A stretch of 64,000 bases of DNA, from the NCBI GenBank assembly GCA_012103315.1, contig WLWZ01000001.1, positions 248,001-312,000 on the forward strand, given 5' to 3'. A model generated the notes under the pieces. The model searched no databases and had not been told where the DNA came from. It was given only the letters and a program-made list of their open reading frames with translations. This DNA is from Alphaproteobacteria bacterium (GTDB lineage Bacteria > Pseudomonadota > Alphaproteobacteria > MPNO01 > UBA2964). Positions within the stretch are counted from its first letter, which is position 1. Every line of letters starts with the position of its first letter. Below, piece after piece: positions 49,085 to 58,912 of this stretch. The position numbers and the translations under genes are program-made.

Positions 49085-49351
49085 GTGCCCAATATTGAAG
49101 TCTATTCGTCTCTTTTCTGTCCATACTGCGCTCGCGCCAAGAATCTCCTGAAAAAGAAAGGCGTTGAGTTCACGGAAATCGACGTGGATGGAGATCCTGC
49201 TGTGCGAATTGCCATGATGGAAAGAGCACAGGGCCGCACGTCGGTGCCGCAAATATTTTTAGACGATAAGTTGATCGGTGGATCTGATGATCTCGTTGCT
49301 CTCGAAATGTCAGGCGACCTAGATAAAATGCTTCAGGCCACGGGTCAGTGA
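49085..49351 (+). CDS. grxC: glutaredoxin 3
   Basis: 88 residues, the standard dithiol glutaredoxin. The active site is CPYCARAK, the cis-proline loop TSVPQIFLDD and the GGSDDL motif complete the glutathione-binding groove. It reduces disulfides and glutathionylated proteins using glutathione. The start is GTG 49085, with a purine-rich stretch (GAGCAGG) about ten bases ahead. Confidence 0.95.
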   Translation: MPNIEVYSSLFCPYCARAKNLLKKKGVEFTEIDVDGDPAVRIAMMERAQGRTSVPQIFLDDKLIGGSDDLVALEMSGDLDKMLQATGQ

Positions 49352-49362
49352 CCTAGCCCAGT

Positions 49363-49914
49363 CTATATAGAAGCTGGTTCTCCGTTACGCGAACGGTTGA
49401 TCGCGCAGATGCGTTGTTTCACGGCCCGCGTTGGGTTTTCAATTAACCCTTCTTCAAAGGCGATTACTCTTAACTTGTTTTTACAAACAGATAAGAGTTC
49501 ACCGGGTGTGAGCAGAAAGTCCGGGTTGGATGGTCGGCCGTATTTTGCATTGCCGAGGCTGAAGGTCTCATAAATCAGGATGCCATTAGTATCGAGGGCA
49601 TCGATGATGGCTGGAAATAGAGGTCGATAAAGGTAGTTGGTCACGATGATGGCTTTAAAGCGACGGGATCTTAAAGGCCATTCGGAACCATCTTCCAGGT
49701 CAGCCTCGATCAACTCGTAGAAATCGTTATTTCCAATTCTGGTAAAGCCGGAGAGATTACGGTCCACTGCCGTGACTATGTGACCTACCCCAGCTAGATA
49801 ATTTGCATGCCGTCCGTTGCCGCAGGCGAGGTCGAGAACAGCGCCGCCCGCATGGATGAGAGGTGCGAACCGAATGACCCAATCTAGTGGTTTATCGGAT
49901 TGGTGCGTATTCAT
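49363..49914 (-). CDS. class I SAM-dependent methyltransferase, TehB-like
   Basis: 183 residues. The SAM loop is LDLACGNGRHANYLA, followed by VTAVDRN. The short length and LACGNGRH motif are those of the tellurite-resistance TehB/small methyltransferase group, but the substrate is unknown. I chose ATG 49914, which gives a start typical of the family; the frame is open 12 codons further. It faces grxC tail to tail and is divergent from the DUF1178 gene. Confidence 0.85.
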   Translation of the reverse strand: MNTHQSDKPLDWVIRFAPLIHAGGAVLDLACGNGRHANYLAGVGHIVTAVDRNLSGFTRIGNNDFYELIEADLEDGSEWPLRSRRFKAIIVTNYLYRPLFPAIIDALDTNGILIYETFSLGNAKYGRPSNPDFLLTPGELLSVCKNKLRVIAFEEGLIENPTRAVKQRICAINRSRNGEPASI

Positions 49915-50011
49915 GTCCGGCTTGATAATCGTTAACGCTTGATTTAACAAACATTTGCATCATTTGACTGTAAATTGGTAGCAACACTCTAGCGGCGGTA
50001 ACACCGATACA

Positions 50012-50449
50012 ATGATCGTCTTTGATTTGAAATGCAGCAATGACCACGAGTTTGAAACGTGGTTCGCGAATAGCGACGCTTTTGACAAGCAGCGTAAGGC
50101 TAAGAAGGTCGAATGCCCTGTTTGTGGCGATACGAAGGTCGAAAAGGCGCTAATGGCGCCGTCGGTCTCCGGCACAAAGAAAAAGAGTGAAAAGACTGTC
50201 CATTTATCTTCGAAAGCCGAAGAACAAATGGGCAAGTATATGACGGCGCTCAAGGAAGTCCGGGAGGAAGTTGAGAAGAACAGCGACTATGTCGGTGACA
50301 AGTTCCCAGAAGAAGCCCGCAAAATCCATTACGGTGAATCGGAAGAGCGCAGCATTCATGGCGAAGCGAGTGATGAGGAAGCCGCGGAGTTGAGTGAAGA
50401 AGGTATTGATGTCCAAAAAATTCCATGGGTGCCAACCCACGACGCCTGA
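50012..50449 (+). CDS. DUF1178 family protein
   Basis: 145 residues. The N-terminal MIVFDLKCSNDHEFETWF and CPVCGD segments give a likely zinc ribbon (Cys-Asn-Asp-His and Cys-x2-Cys). The C-terminal KIPWVPTHDA is the family's end motif. The role is unknown, but the gene is a near-constant alphaproteobacterial neighbour of grxC and ubiG. Charged, rich in Glu and Lys, with no signal peptide. Confidence 0.92.
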   Translation: MIVFDLKCSNDHEFETWFANSDAFDKQRKAKKVECPVCGDTKVEKALMAPSVSGTKKKSEKTVHLSSKAEEQMGKYMTALKEVREEVEKNSDYVGDKFPEEARKIHYGESEERSIHGEASDEEAAELSEEGIDVQKIPWVPTHDA

Positions 50450-50505
50450 GCCTGCTAGTAATCCGGTTTTCTAATTAACCCGAGAAGACCGTGCTGCGGT
50501 ATCTC

Positions 50506-51258
50506 CTATAGCTTTGTGGCGCAAAGCATGTAGTTGACGGCGACGTCTTTTGATAGACGCCAATCATCTTTCAAAGGATTGTAGGTTACGCCGGTCATGT
50601 CGGCGACCTCTACGCCACTATTGCTAAGAGCCCGCGCGAGTTCGGATGGTTTGACGAACCTGTCCCAGCGATGGGTGCCGCGTGGCATCCATCGCAAGAG
50701 ATATTCAGCGCCAACGATTGCCAACGCAAAGGCCTTGGCCGTTCGATTAAGGGTGGCAAGAATGAGCATCCCGTCCGGTTTAGTGAGCGCTGCGCAGGAT
50801 GAAATAAACAGATCCATGTCGGCAACATGTTCCACAATTTCCAGCGCCATAACGACGTCGAACTGGTTTTGTTCCTCTGCCAGGGTTTCGGCAGCGCTAA
50901 CGCGATAATCAATGTCGAGACCACCTTGTTCTGCATGTAGGCTGGCGACCCCGATGTTTTTTTCTGACGCATCGATCGCGGAGGCTATGGCGCCCATTCT
51001 TGCTATCGGTTCGGTAACAAGCCCACCGCCACACCCAACATCAAGCACTGAAAGACCTTCCAATGGCGTCAGACTACGTTTGTCACAGTCAAAATGGTCA
51101 CATATCTGATCTCGTATATAGCGTAGCCGTATGGGATTAAAACGATGCAGCGGTCTGAAATCCCCTTCGGGATCCCACCAGGCATCTGCAAGAGCGGAAA
51201 ACCGGGCTATTTCGGCGGAATCGACCGTATTTTCACGTTTGATGTCGGCTGTCGTCAT
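50506..51258 (-). CDS. ubiG: ubiquinone biosynthesis O-methyltransferase
   Basis: 250 residues. It methylates hydroxyl groups on the quinone ring at two steps of ubiquinone synthesis. The N-terminal ARFSALADAWWDPEGDFRPLHRFNPIRLRYI block, the SAM loop LDVGCGGGLVTEPIARMGA and the MALEIVEHVADMDLFI segment are typical. The start is ATG 51258. It is divergent from lysC, 170 bases away. Confidence 0.95.
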   Translation of the reverse strand: MTTADIKRENTVDSAEIARFSALADAWWDPEGDFRPLHRFNPIRLRYIRDQICDHFDCDKRSLTPLEGLSVLDVGCGGGLVTEPIARMGAIASAIDASEKNIGVASLHAEQGGLDIDYRVSAAETLAEEQNQFDVVMALEIVEHVADMDLFISSCAALTKPDGMLILATLNRTAKAFALAIVGAEYLLRWMPRGTHRWDRFVKPSELARALSNSGVEVADMTGVTYNPLKDDWRLSKDVAVNYMLCATKL

Positions 51259-51428
51259 TTTTCTTTCACGTAGCCTGTTCTATGTCTGACCCTGAATTAC
51301 TTGCTACTTAACGAAGATATAGAGTAAGAAAACGCCCGCTGCACGTAGGATCAAGACAATATTGCTGTTTCCCGGACCGGCAGAACAGGCTGGAACCGGA
51401 TATAGGCGTTTTTCGGGTGGATTTCGAG

Positions 51429-52649
51429 ATGACACGGGTTGTCCAGAAATTTGGCGGCACTTCGGTAGCTGATATCGACCGTATTCAGGCTGTAGCCCAA
51501 CGGGTTAAAGCAGAGGTCGATCTGGGTAGTGAAGTTGCTGTAGTGGTTTCCGCGATGTCGGGAACAACGAACCAGCTTGTCGACTGGACGGTTCAGGCTG
51601 CGCCTTTGCATGATGCCAGGGAGTACGACACTGTTGTCGCGGCTGGTGAGCAGGTCACCGCCGGGCTGTTGGCTTTGTCGCTACAAACGATTGGCGTGGA
51701 TGCGCGTTCTTGGCTCGGTTGGCAGATCCCCCTCAGGACTGACGATGCGCATGGCAAAGCGCGTATCGAAGGAATTGAAACGGATCAGTTGTTAGAGCGT
51801 CTTTCTTCGGGGCAAGTTGCGGTCGTTGCGGGGTTTCAGGGGATTGGCTCCGACAACCGGATTACAACGTTAGGCCGGGGTGGTTCCGATACGTCGGCGG
51901 TGGCGCTCGCCGCAGCGCTTAATGCTGATCGGTGTGATATCTTTACCGATGTCGACGGGGTTTATACGACGGACCCAAGGATTGTCGGCAAGGCGCGTAA
52001 GCTTGATCGGATTACATACGAAGAAATGTTGGAGATGGCATCGCTGGGCGCCAAGGTATTGCAAACTCGGTCCGTTGAATTGGCGATGAACCATAATGTC
52101 CGGGTTCAGGTGCGGTCGTCGTTTTCTGACGCCGAAGGCACACTGGTTGTAAATGAGGGTGAAATCGTGGAACAGGAAGTTGTTAGTGGCATTGCCTATA
52201 GCAAAGACGAAGCGAAAATCACGCTTGTGCGCGTTGCTGACCAGCCAGGCGTAGCGGCAGCGATATTTGGCCCGCTGTCAGATGCTAGCGTCAATGTCGA
52301 TATGATTGTTCAGAATGTTTCGGAAGATGGTAAAGCGACAGATATGACGTTCACCGTCGTTAAAGAAGATTTTGAACGAGCGCGGGCGATTTTGGAATCG
52401 AATAAGGAATCGCTTGGCTATGAACGGTTGGTGTCGGATTCGAACGTCGTGAAGATATCCGTGGTTGGCGTTGGCATGCGAAGTCATGCCGGAGTGGCGC
52501 AGCGTATGTTCACAGCTCTTGCTGATAAGGGCATCAATATTCAGGTAATCTCGACATCCGAAATCAAAGTCAGTGTTTTAGTGTCTGAAGATTATACCGA
52601 GCTCGCTCTACGGGCTTTACACACTGCGTATGGCTTAGACGCCGCGTAG
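51429..52649 (+). CDS. lysC: aspartate kinase
   Basis: 406 residues. It phosphorylates aspartate, the entry step for lysine, threonine and methionine. The kinase motif VQKFGGTSVAD, the FTDVDGVYTTDPRIV segment and the two C-terminal ACT domains (about 265-400), which bind lysine or threonine as feedback inhibitors, are present. ATG 51429 was chosen; the frame starts four codons earlier at a GTG. ptsP follows after 40 bases. Confidence 0.95.
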   Translation: MTRVVQKFGGTSVADIDRIQAVAQRVKAEVDLGSEVAVVVSAMSGTTNQLVDWTVQAAPLHDAREYDTVVAAGEQVTAGLLALSLQTIGVDARSWLGWQIPLRTDDAHGKARIEGIETDQLLERLSSGQVAVVAGFQGIGSDNRITTLGRGGSDTSAVALAAALNADRCDIFTDVDGVYTTDPRIVGKARKLDRITYEEMLEMASLGAKVLQTRSVELAMNHNVRVQVRSSFSDAEGTLVVNEGEIVEQEVVSGIAYSKDEAKITLVRVADQPGVAAAIFGPLSDASVNVDMIVQNVSEDGKATDMTFTVVKEDFERARAILESNKESLGYERLVSDSNVVKISVVGVGMRSHAGVAQRMFTALADKGINIQVISTSEIKVSVLVSEDYTELALRALHTAYGLDAA

Positions 52650-52689
52650 GGAATGTGCCGTCTCAATGACGGCGAGACAGTGACGGGTA

Positions 52690-54969
52690 ATGGCGCAAAC
52701 GGTTAGCACAGCGATACGACCGCTTCTTCGGCGTGTTCAGGGCGTGATGTCCGGCCATGGGACGGCACAGGAACGTCTGGACGAGTTGGTTAAAGTCATT
52801 GCCTCGGAAGTGGTGGCTGAGGTGTGCACGGTTTATGTCTTGCGGGCTGGCGAAGTGCTGGAACTATTCGCGACACAGGGGCTTAATCCGACTGCCGTTC
52901 ATAAAACGCGATTGCGTGTAGATGAGGGGCTGATTGGCGATATTGCGGCGCATGCGAGGGTTTTGAACCTCGCTGATGCTCAAGCTCATCCAAAATTTGC
53001 ATACCGGCCAGAAACCGGTGAGGAGATTTATCACTCGTTCCTGGGTGTGCCGATTTTGCGGGGCGGACGGGTACGGGGTGTTCTTGCCATTCAGAACAAG
53101 GCAAAGCGCGAATATACCGACGAAGAAATCGAAGCGCTCGAAATGATCGTTGTTGTCCTCGCCGAACTTATTGCTGGCGGTGATCTTGTCGGGCCGAGTG
53201 AACAAATTACCGCTGAAGGCAACGCGATCCTACCGCTGCGTATGACCGGCATTCGTATTAATTCTGGTATCGCAGTCGGTGAAGCGGTCCTGCATCAACC
53301 GCGTGTCGACATCCCGGCGATGTTTGCTGACGACCCGGATGCTGAGGAGAAACGGTTAAACGCGGCGCTGACAGAAATGCAGGATGCTATTGAGGATTTG
53401 TTTTCGGCGTCTGAACTTTCGGAGCGAGGAGAGCACCGCGAGGTCCTTGAGACCTATCACCTCTTGGCTCGGGATGCCGGTTGGTTGCGCCGTTTACGGG
53501 AAGCAATTGCCAGCGGCCTGACGGCGGAAGCGGCCGTACAGAAGGTTCAGGACGATATCCGCATTCGCATGAATATGGCGACCGACCCTTATATCCGCGA
53601 GCGGATGCATGATTTTGAAGATCTTGCGCGCCGGCTATTACAACATTTGAGTGGGTCACCCTTAACGGCAGCGGGTGACGCCGCCCTGCCAGAAGATGTT
53701 GTGCTCCTGGCTGCCAATATGGGGCCAGCGGAATTGCTCGATTATGAACCTCATCGTTTGCGAGCGTTGCTTCTTGAAGAAGGATCGGCAACGGCTCATG
53801 TCGCGATCGTTGCACGGGCCTTTGATATTCCCGTCGTCGGCCGCATTACAGATCTACTTGCTCGAATTGATCCGCATGACCCGGTGATTGTTGATGGCGA
53901 TAACGGGCAGGTGTTCGTACGTCCTAGCGAAGACATCCAGCAGATGGTGGCGGATACCATCCAGGCGAAAACCGAGCGTCAACGTCTTTACGCCGCTTTG
54001 CGTGACGAAAATCCAGTGACGCTCGATGGTCAGCGTATATCACTCAATCTGAACGCGGGGCTTTTGCTTGATGTTCAGCAACTTGAGGAAACCGGTGCTG
54101 ACGGCATCGGTCTCTACCGGACTGAAATACCGTTTATGGTGCGCGCTGAGTTTCCCGGCGTTGAGGGACAGACCGAGCTGTATAGCAGGGTCTATGATAT
54201 CGCCGATGGAAAACCCGTCATGTTCCGTACTCTGGATATCGGTGGCGACAAGCAGTTGCCCTATTTCCATGACGTCGCGGAGGAAAATCCGAATATGGGT
54301 TGGCGAGCGGTCCGTGTGGCGCTTGATCGACCGTCGATGTTACGTCAACAGTTACGGGCTTTGATCCGTGCTGCCAATGGCCGCGATTTGGCAATAATGT
54401 TTCCGATGGTTGCTGAGGTCGCAGAATTTGAGGCGGCAAAAGATATTCTGGACAAAGAACTCACGCGGGAAAGTCAGCGCGGTGGCGCCACACCAGAAAA
54501 ACTGCGTGTTGGCGTTATGCTGGAAGTGCCTGGTCTCATGTGGCAGCTGGCTCCACTTTTGAAGCGCGTCGATTTCATATCGGTGGGCAGCAATGATTTG
54601 TTCCAGTTTCTATTTGCGAGTGATCGCGGAAATCCAAAAGTTGCGGACCGATACGACGTACTGTCTCCCAGCCTCTTGTCGATGCTGCGGCATCTCGTCC
54701 GGGCGGCGAATGAGGCTAATGTCGATATCTCTCTCTGCGGTGAAATGGCGGGAAGTCCCGTCGAGGCCATGACGTTAATTGGGCTTGGGTTTCGAACAAT
54801 TTCGATGGCGCCTGTAAGGATTGGTGGCGTTCGGGCTATGTTGCGATCAGTCGATGCCGTAGCGCTTGCCAATTACGTCGATAGTCTTGTCGATTTGCCA
54901 GATCATAGTGTTCGACAGAAACTTGTCGCCTATGCGCGCGACCATAATATTGCCATCACGACAGGTTAG
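52690..54969 (+). CDS. ptsP: nitrogen PTS enzyme I (EI-Ntr)
   Basis: 759 residues. An N-terminal GAF domain (about 20-160), which senses nitrogen status through glutamine in related proteins, is followed by a PEP-utiliser N-domain (185-300), the phosphohistidine domain with His370 in GSATAHVAIVAR, and the C-terminal PEP-binding barrel. EI-Ntr starts a phosphate relay through NPr to EIIA-Ntr that regulates metabolism and potassium or nitrogen functions. It is 40 bases after lysC on the same strand. Confidence 0.95.
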   Translation: MAQTVSTAIRPLLRRVQGVMSGHGTAQERLDELVKVIASEVVAEVCTVYVLRAGEVLELFATQGLNPTAVHKTRLRVDEGLIGDIAAHARVLNLADAQAHPKFAYRPETGEEIYHSFLGVPILRGGRVRGVLAIQNKAKREYTDEEIEALEMIVVVLAELIAGGDLVGPSEQITAEGNAILPLRMTGIRINSGIAVGEAVLHQPRVDIPAMFADDPDAEEKRLNAALTEMQDAIEDLFSASELSERGEHREVLETYHLLARDAGWLRRLREAIASGLTAEAAVQKVQDDIRIRMNMATDPYIRERMHDFEDLARRLLQHLSGSPLTAAGDAALPEDVVLLAANMGPAELLDYEPHRLRALLLEEGSATAHVAIVARAFDIPVVGRITDLLARIDPHDPVIVDGDNGQVFVRPSEDIQQMVADTIQAKTERQRLYAALRDENPVTLDGQRISLNLNAGLLLDVQQLEETGADGIGLYRTEIPFMVRAEFPGVEGQTELYSRVYDIADGKPVMFRTLDIGGDKQLPYFHDVAEENPNMGWRAVRVALDRPSMLRQQLRALIRAANGRDLAIMFPMVAEVAEFEAAKDILDKELTRESQRGGATPEKLRVGVMLEVPGLMWQLAPLLKRVDFISVGSNDLFQFLFASDRGNPKVADRYDVLSPSLLSMLRHLVRAANEANVDISLCGEMAGSPVEAMTLIGLGFRTISMAPVRIGGVRAMLRSVDAVALANYVDSLVDLPDHSVRQKLVAYARDHNIAITTG

Positions 54970-55078
54970 TTTAAGGACAGTTCAAGAAACCGTTGATTTT
55001 GAAAGATGAATTCTGTTACTAACGGCGCATACCGCTTGTTGAAATAGCGGTATTCAAGCAGGAATTGAGAGTAAAGCA

Positions 55079-56365
55079 TTGGTAGAGTCTGGGACTGTGA
55101 CAGGACCTGAATCGACCCCCGCTGACACGACGTCGGTGGAGTTTGGCGCGGCAATGCGCGATATGCGAAAAGCGCATAATCGCGAATTGTCTGATGTTGC
55201 CAATGCGTTGCGCATTCGTCAGGTGTATTTGCAGGCGATCGAGGACGGTCGGTTTGATGATTTGCCGGGTCCTACCTATGCTGCGGGTTTCGTTCGCGCT
55301 TACGCAGATTATCTCGGTCTTGAGCTTGATGAGGTTATGCGACGCTATCGGTCAGCGACTGGCGACATCCCTACCCAAACGCCTTTGGTGCCGCCCTCTC
55401 CGATGGCGGAAGCTCGTTTGCCGACAGGATTTATTTTGCTGGTTGCGGCGATTTTGGCAGCCGGGGCCTATGGTGGCTGGTATTACCTGACAGTTCATGG
55501 TCAGAGCCCGACGGAAGTTGTGTCAGCGTTGCCGAAACGTATTTCGGATGCTGTTGGGTTAAGTGACAAGAGCACGACAAAGTCTCCTTCTTCTGAGGTG
55601 ACGAAGTCTTCAGCGACAGCACCTGTAGCCAAATCACCAATCGCCACATCAGTTGCGAAGGTGCCAACCGAACCGAAGATGGTTGAACCAGAGCAGATTG
55701 CTGAATCGTCGACAGCTGTTAGTGAAAATCCAGCTTCGCCCGCTCAAATGGCTGACCCTGCAATGAGCAAGGTTGTCGACGGCATCGACGTGAAAAAGCC
55801 TGTTGTGGTCATTCAGGCTAAGCCCCCTATTGATCTGACGGTAGAGGCGCCTGCGAACAATTCCGTAGCGGTTGCTGCGGAAACGCCAGCAGGCGACAGC
55901 GGATCGCCACAGGCTGCGGCACCGGCGCCTACGGCTGCAGAAACCGTCAACACGGCCAAGCCACCTGAAACCATGACTGAACAAACACCTCTAAAGAAGG
56001 AGGTCGTGACGGTGCCAGAGAAAATTGAAGTCGCTGAACCACCAAAACCAGATGTACCGCAGGTTGCTTCGGTTCCAACACAACAAATTTTGGAAAGCCG
56101 GATTGTATTGCGCGCGACGGTAACCTCTTGGGTTGAGCTCAGGGATGCTGACGGAAAACGGCTTCTCTCAAGGCTACTCCGAGCAGGCGAGACGTATAAA
56201 GTTCCAGGCCGAACTGGAATTCTATTTACGACAGGCAATGCCGGTGGCGTCGACATTCTGGTTGATGGGCAACCTATCGCGGCGCTAGGTCCAGTTGGCG
56301 CGGTTCGCCGCGATATACCGATGGACGCTAAAACGCTTCGCACGCGTAAACCCGGCCAGCGTTAG
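55079..56365 (+). CDS. rodZ: RodZ-like helix-turn-helix membrane protein
   Basis: 428 residues. The N-terminal HTH_25 domain (about 22-90, RELSDVANALRIRQVYLQAIEDGRFDDLPG in part) is followed by one membrane helix at about 118-140, a long low-complexity Ala/Pro/Val/Glu-rich linker (150-330), and a C-terminal DUF4115 domain (about 335-425). RodZ links the MreB cytoskeleton to the wall-synthesis machinery. The start is uncertain: TTG 55079 is used, and GTG 55097 is an alternative. hisS follows after six bases. Confidence 0.85.
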   Translation: MVESGTVTGPESTPADTTSVEFGAAMRDMRKAHNRELSDVANALRIRQVYLQAIEDGRFDDLPGPTYAAGFVRAYADYLGLELDEVMRRYRSATGDIPTQTPLVPPSPMAEARLPTGFILLVAAILAAGAYGGWYYLTVHGQSPTEVVSALPKRISDAVGLSDKSTTKSPSSEVTKSSATAPVAKSPIATSVAKVPTEPKMVEPEQIAESSTAVSENPASPAQMADPAMSKVVDGIDVKKPVVVIQAKPPIDLTVEAPANNSVAVAAETPAGDSGSPQAAAPAPTAAETVNTAKPPETMTEQTPLKKEVVTVPEKIEVAEPPKPDVPQVASVPTQQILESRIVLRATVTSWVELRDADGKRLLSRLLRAGETYKVPGRTGILFTTGNAGGVDILVDGQPIAALGPVGAVRRDIPMDAKTLRTRKPGQR

Positions 56366-56371
56366 CGTTTG

Positions 56372-57616
56372 ATGGCTGGTCTACAACCTGTTCGCGGCAC
56401 GCGCGACATTCTGCCTGAAGAACGCTGGCGACATCGCTTTATTGAAGAGACAGCGCGTGAGGCGGCAATACGCTATGGCTACTCGGAAATAGCGACTCCG
56501 ATATTCGAATTTTCTGATGTGTTTAGACGCACGCTTGGCGATACCTCGGATATTGTCACGAAGGAAATGTATACCTTCACCGACAAAGGCGGGGATGAGG
56601 TAACGTTGCGTCCGGAGGGAACTGCCGGCGTCGCCCGGATGTTGATTTCCGGAGGCTTAGCGCAAAACCTACCGCTTAAATATTTCTATCGCGGACCAAT
56701 GTTTCGATATGAGCGGCCACAAAAAGGCCGGTTCCGCCAGTTTCATCAAACGGGCATCGAACTCCTTGGCGTTGCCGAACCTCTTGGCGATATCGAGGTT
56801 ATTGCTCTCGGGGCAGCAGTCCTTGAGGGGCTTGGCATCTTGTCAAAAGCGACTCTTGAGTTGAATACGCTGGGTAATACGGAGAGCCGTAACGCCTATC
56901 GACAGAAACTGATTGCGTATTTCAATGATTATCGCGCTAATTTGTCTGAAGACAGTCAGGATCGTTTGGAACGAAATCCACTTAGGATTTTAGATTCTAA
57001 AAACAAAGGCGATCGTGAAATCGTTGCCAACGCGCCTGAATTCTCCGACAGCCTTGATGCTGAATCGACCGAATTTTTCGCGGCGGTCACTGAAGGGCTG
57101 GATGCCTTGTCGATTGCCTATCGGCTAAATTCGCGACTGGTTCGCGGTCTTGATTACTATTGCCATACGGCATTTGAGTTTACGACTGAAGAACTTGGCG
57201 CACAGGGTACTGTCCTCGCTGGCGGTCGCTACGATGGGTTGGTTGAGCAGATGGGTGGGAACGCGACGGCGGGGGTCGGTTGGGCCGCCGGTATTGAGCG
57301 CCTAGCGATGCTTGCAGAGAATGTCCCCGACGAGGAGCGCCCGATCGCCATAATCCCAGTTGTCCCCGAACTACAAAGCAAAGGGCTTGCGCTCGCTCAT
57401 GATCTGCGTTCTCGTGGCTTTATCATCGAGTTTGGGTATCGTGGCAATATGAGCCGTCGATTAAAACGGGCAAATAAGTTGAACGCAAGAGCATCGATTA
57501 TTCTCGGACCTGATGAACTTGAACGTGGCGCGGCGACGGTGCGTAATCTTGATACTGGTGATCAAGAGGAGGTCCCGTTAGAGACGCTCGCTGACTATCT
57601 GAAACAATATAATTAG
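56372..57616 (+). CDS. hisS: histidyl-tRNA synthetase
   Basis: 414 residues. Class II synthetase with RGTRDILPEE at the start, the motif 2 block RYERPQKGRFRQFHQTGIE, and the LDYYCHTAFEF histidine-binding loop. The C-terminal anticodon-binding domain is complete. ATG 56372 begins the usual start; a TTG lies one codon earlier. It is six bases after rodZ and six bases before hemA. Confidence 0.95.
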   Translation: MAGLQPVRGTRDILPEERWRHRFIEETAREAAIRYGYSEIATPIFEFSDVFRRTLGDTSDIVTKEMYTFTDKGGDEVTLRPEGTAGVARMLISGGLAQNLPLKYFYRGPMFRYERPQKGRFRQFHQTGIELLGVAEPLGDIEVIALGAAVLEGLGILSKATLELNTLGNTESRNAYRQKLIAYFNDYRANLSEDSQDRLERNPLRILDSKNKGDREIVANAPEFSDSLDAESTEFFAAVTEGLDALSIAYRLNSRLVRGLDYYCHTAFEFTTEELGAQGTVLAGGRYDGLVEQMGGNATAGVGWAAGIERLAMLAENVPDEERPIAIIPVVPELQSKGLALAHDLRSRGFIIEFGYRGNMSRRLKRANKLNARASIILGPDELERGAATVRNLDTGDQEEVPLETLADYLKQYN

Positions 57617-57622
57617 CCAGTC

Positions 57623-58912
57623 ATGACTGCAGCCATGGGCCTTCCCCGGCTGCTCGTGGTCGGGGCCAATCAACGTAGTAGTAGTGTCTCCTTGCGAGAG
57701 CGCTTATTTCTCGAGCCGGAAGATGTTCCGGGTTTTCTTGAAATGCTCTGTGAGGTGGGAATTACGAACGCTTGTCTGCTCTCTACCTGCGACCGGGTTG
57801 AAGTGGTGATGACGCATGACGATCTCGATGTGGCATGTGATGTTGTTATCGACGCATTTGCAAATCGTGTCGGTGTTTCTGCGCCGGCCTTGTCGGAAGA
57901 ATGTGTCCGGCTCGAAGGCGTTGAAGCGGTCCAGCATATTTTTGAGATCGCGGCGTCGTTGGACAGCCTGGTTGTTGGGGAGCCGCAGGTTTTAGGTCAG
58001 GTCAAAGACGCTCATCGCATCGCTCGAGAAGCTGGTATGGTCGATACGACCCTCAATGCGCTTTTCGAAGCGTCCTATAAAGCGGCCAAGCGTGTTCGGA
58101 CGGAAACAGCGATCGGCGAGCGGCCAGTGTCGATCGCAGCGGCATCCGAAAAACTGGCACTCAACATTCATGGCCCATTATCGGAGATCGGTGCGCTTAT
58201 CATTGGTGCCGGTGAAATGGGTGAACTTATCGCCGAGCATCTCCGAAATCGGGGTCTAGGCCGACTTACGGCCATCGCGCGGATTGAAGTGCAGGCGACG
58301 ACACTGGCAAATCGCCTGGGTGGACATCATGCTTCTTTTGACCAAATGGAAACCTGTCTCAAAGATGCAGACATCGTTATTGCAGCTGTGGGAGCCGGGC
58401 GGCATGTGCTCTCTACAGAAATCATGGAAAAAGTTTTATTGGCTCGGCGACGCAAGCCGGTTTTCCTAATCGATACGGGCGTACCCGCGGATATACCCCC
58501 GCAAATCAATGAGCTTGATAGTGCCTTTGTGTATGATCTCGGTGATCTTGAGAATGTTGCAACCGAGGGCCGGGCAGGGCGAGACGAGGAAGCAACCGTT
58601 GCGGCCCGCATTATCCATGAAGAGGTACAGCAATTCTTAAAGGTCCAGGCCGGTCGTGAAGCCGGCGGCGCGGTATCCGCATTGCGCCAGCATTTTGAAA
58701 CCATTCGGGAAACGGTTGTTGCTGAGAATCCAGCGGATATAGACGCAGCAACTCGACTTTTGGTTAACCGGTTATTGCATACGCCATCTGAAACGTTACG
58801 CAAAATTGCTGAAAGTGATTCAACTGAACTGCCGAATTTTGAATCGAACGTCATCCGATTGTTCGGATTGGGGCAAGGCTCACATAATGACGACGAAGGA
58901 GAGAAGTCGTGA
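57623..58912 (+). CDS. hemA: glutamyl-tRNA reductase
   Basis: 429 residues. It reduces glutamyl-tRNA to glutamate-1-semialdehyde, the first step of the C5 route to 5-aminolevulinate and haem. The catalytic cysteine is Cys56 in [10 protein letters not shown], followed by [16 protein letters not shown] and an NADPH-binding [13 protein letters not shown] segment. Most alphaproteobacteria instead use aminolevulinate synthase (the Shemin route), so this is notable. Its stop overlaps the prfA start by four bases (GTGA), giving an operon hisS-hemA-prfA-prmC. Confidence 0.94.
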   Translation: MTAAMGLPRLLVVGANQRSSSVSLRERLFLEPEDVPGFLEMLCEVGITNACLLSTCDRVEVVMTHDDLDVACDVVIDAFANRVGVSAPALSEECVRLEGVEAVQHIFEIAASLDSLVVGEPQVLGQVKDAHRIAREAGMVDTTLNALFEASYKAAKRVRTETAIGERPVSIAAASEKLALNIHGPLSEIGALIIGAGEMGELIAEHLRNRGLGRLTAIARIEVQATTLANRLGGHHASFDQMETCLKDADIVIAAVGAGRHVLSTEIMEKVLLARRRKPVFLIDTGVPADIPPQINELDSAFVYDLGDLENVATEGRAGRDEEATVAARIIHEEVQQFLKVQAGREAGGAVSALRQHFETIRETVVAENPADIDAATRLLVNRLLHTPSETLRKIAESDSTELPNFESNVIRLFGLGQGSHNDDEGEKS

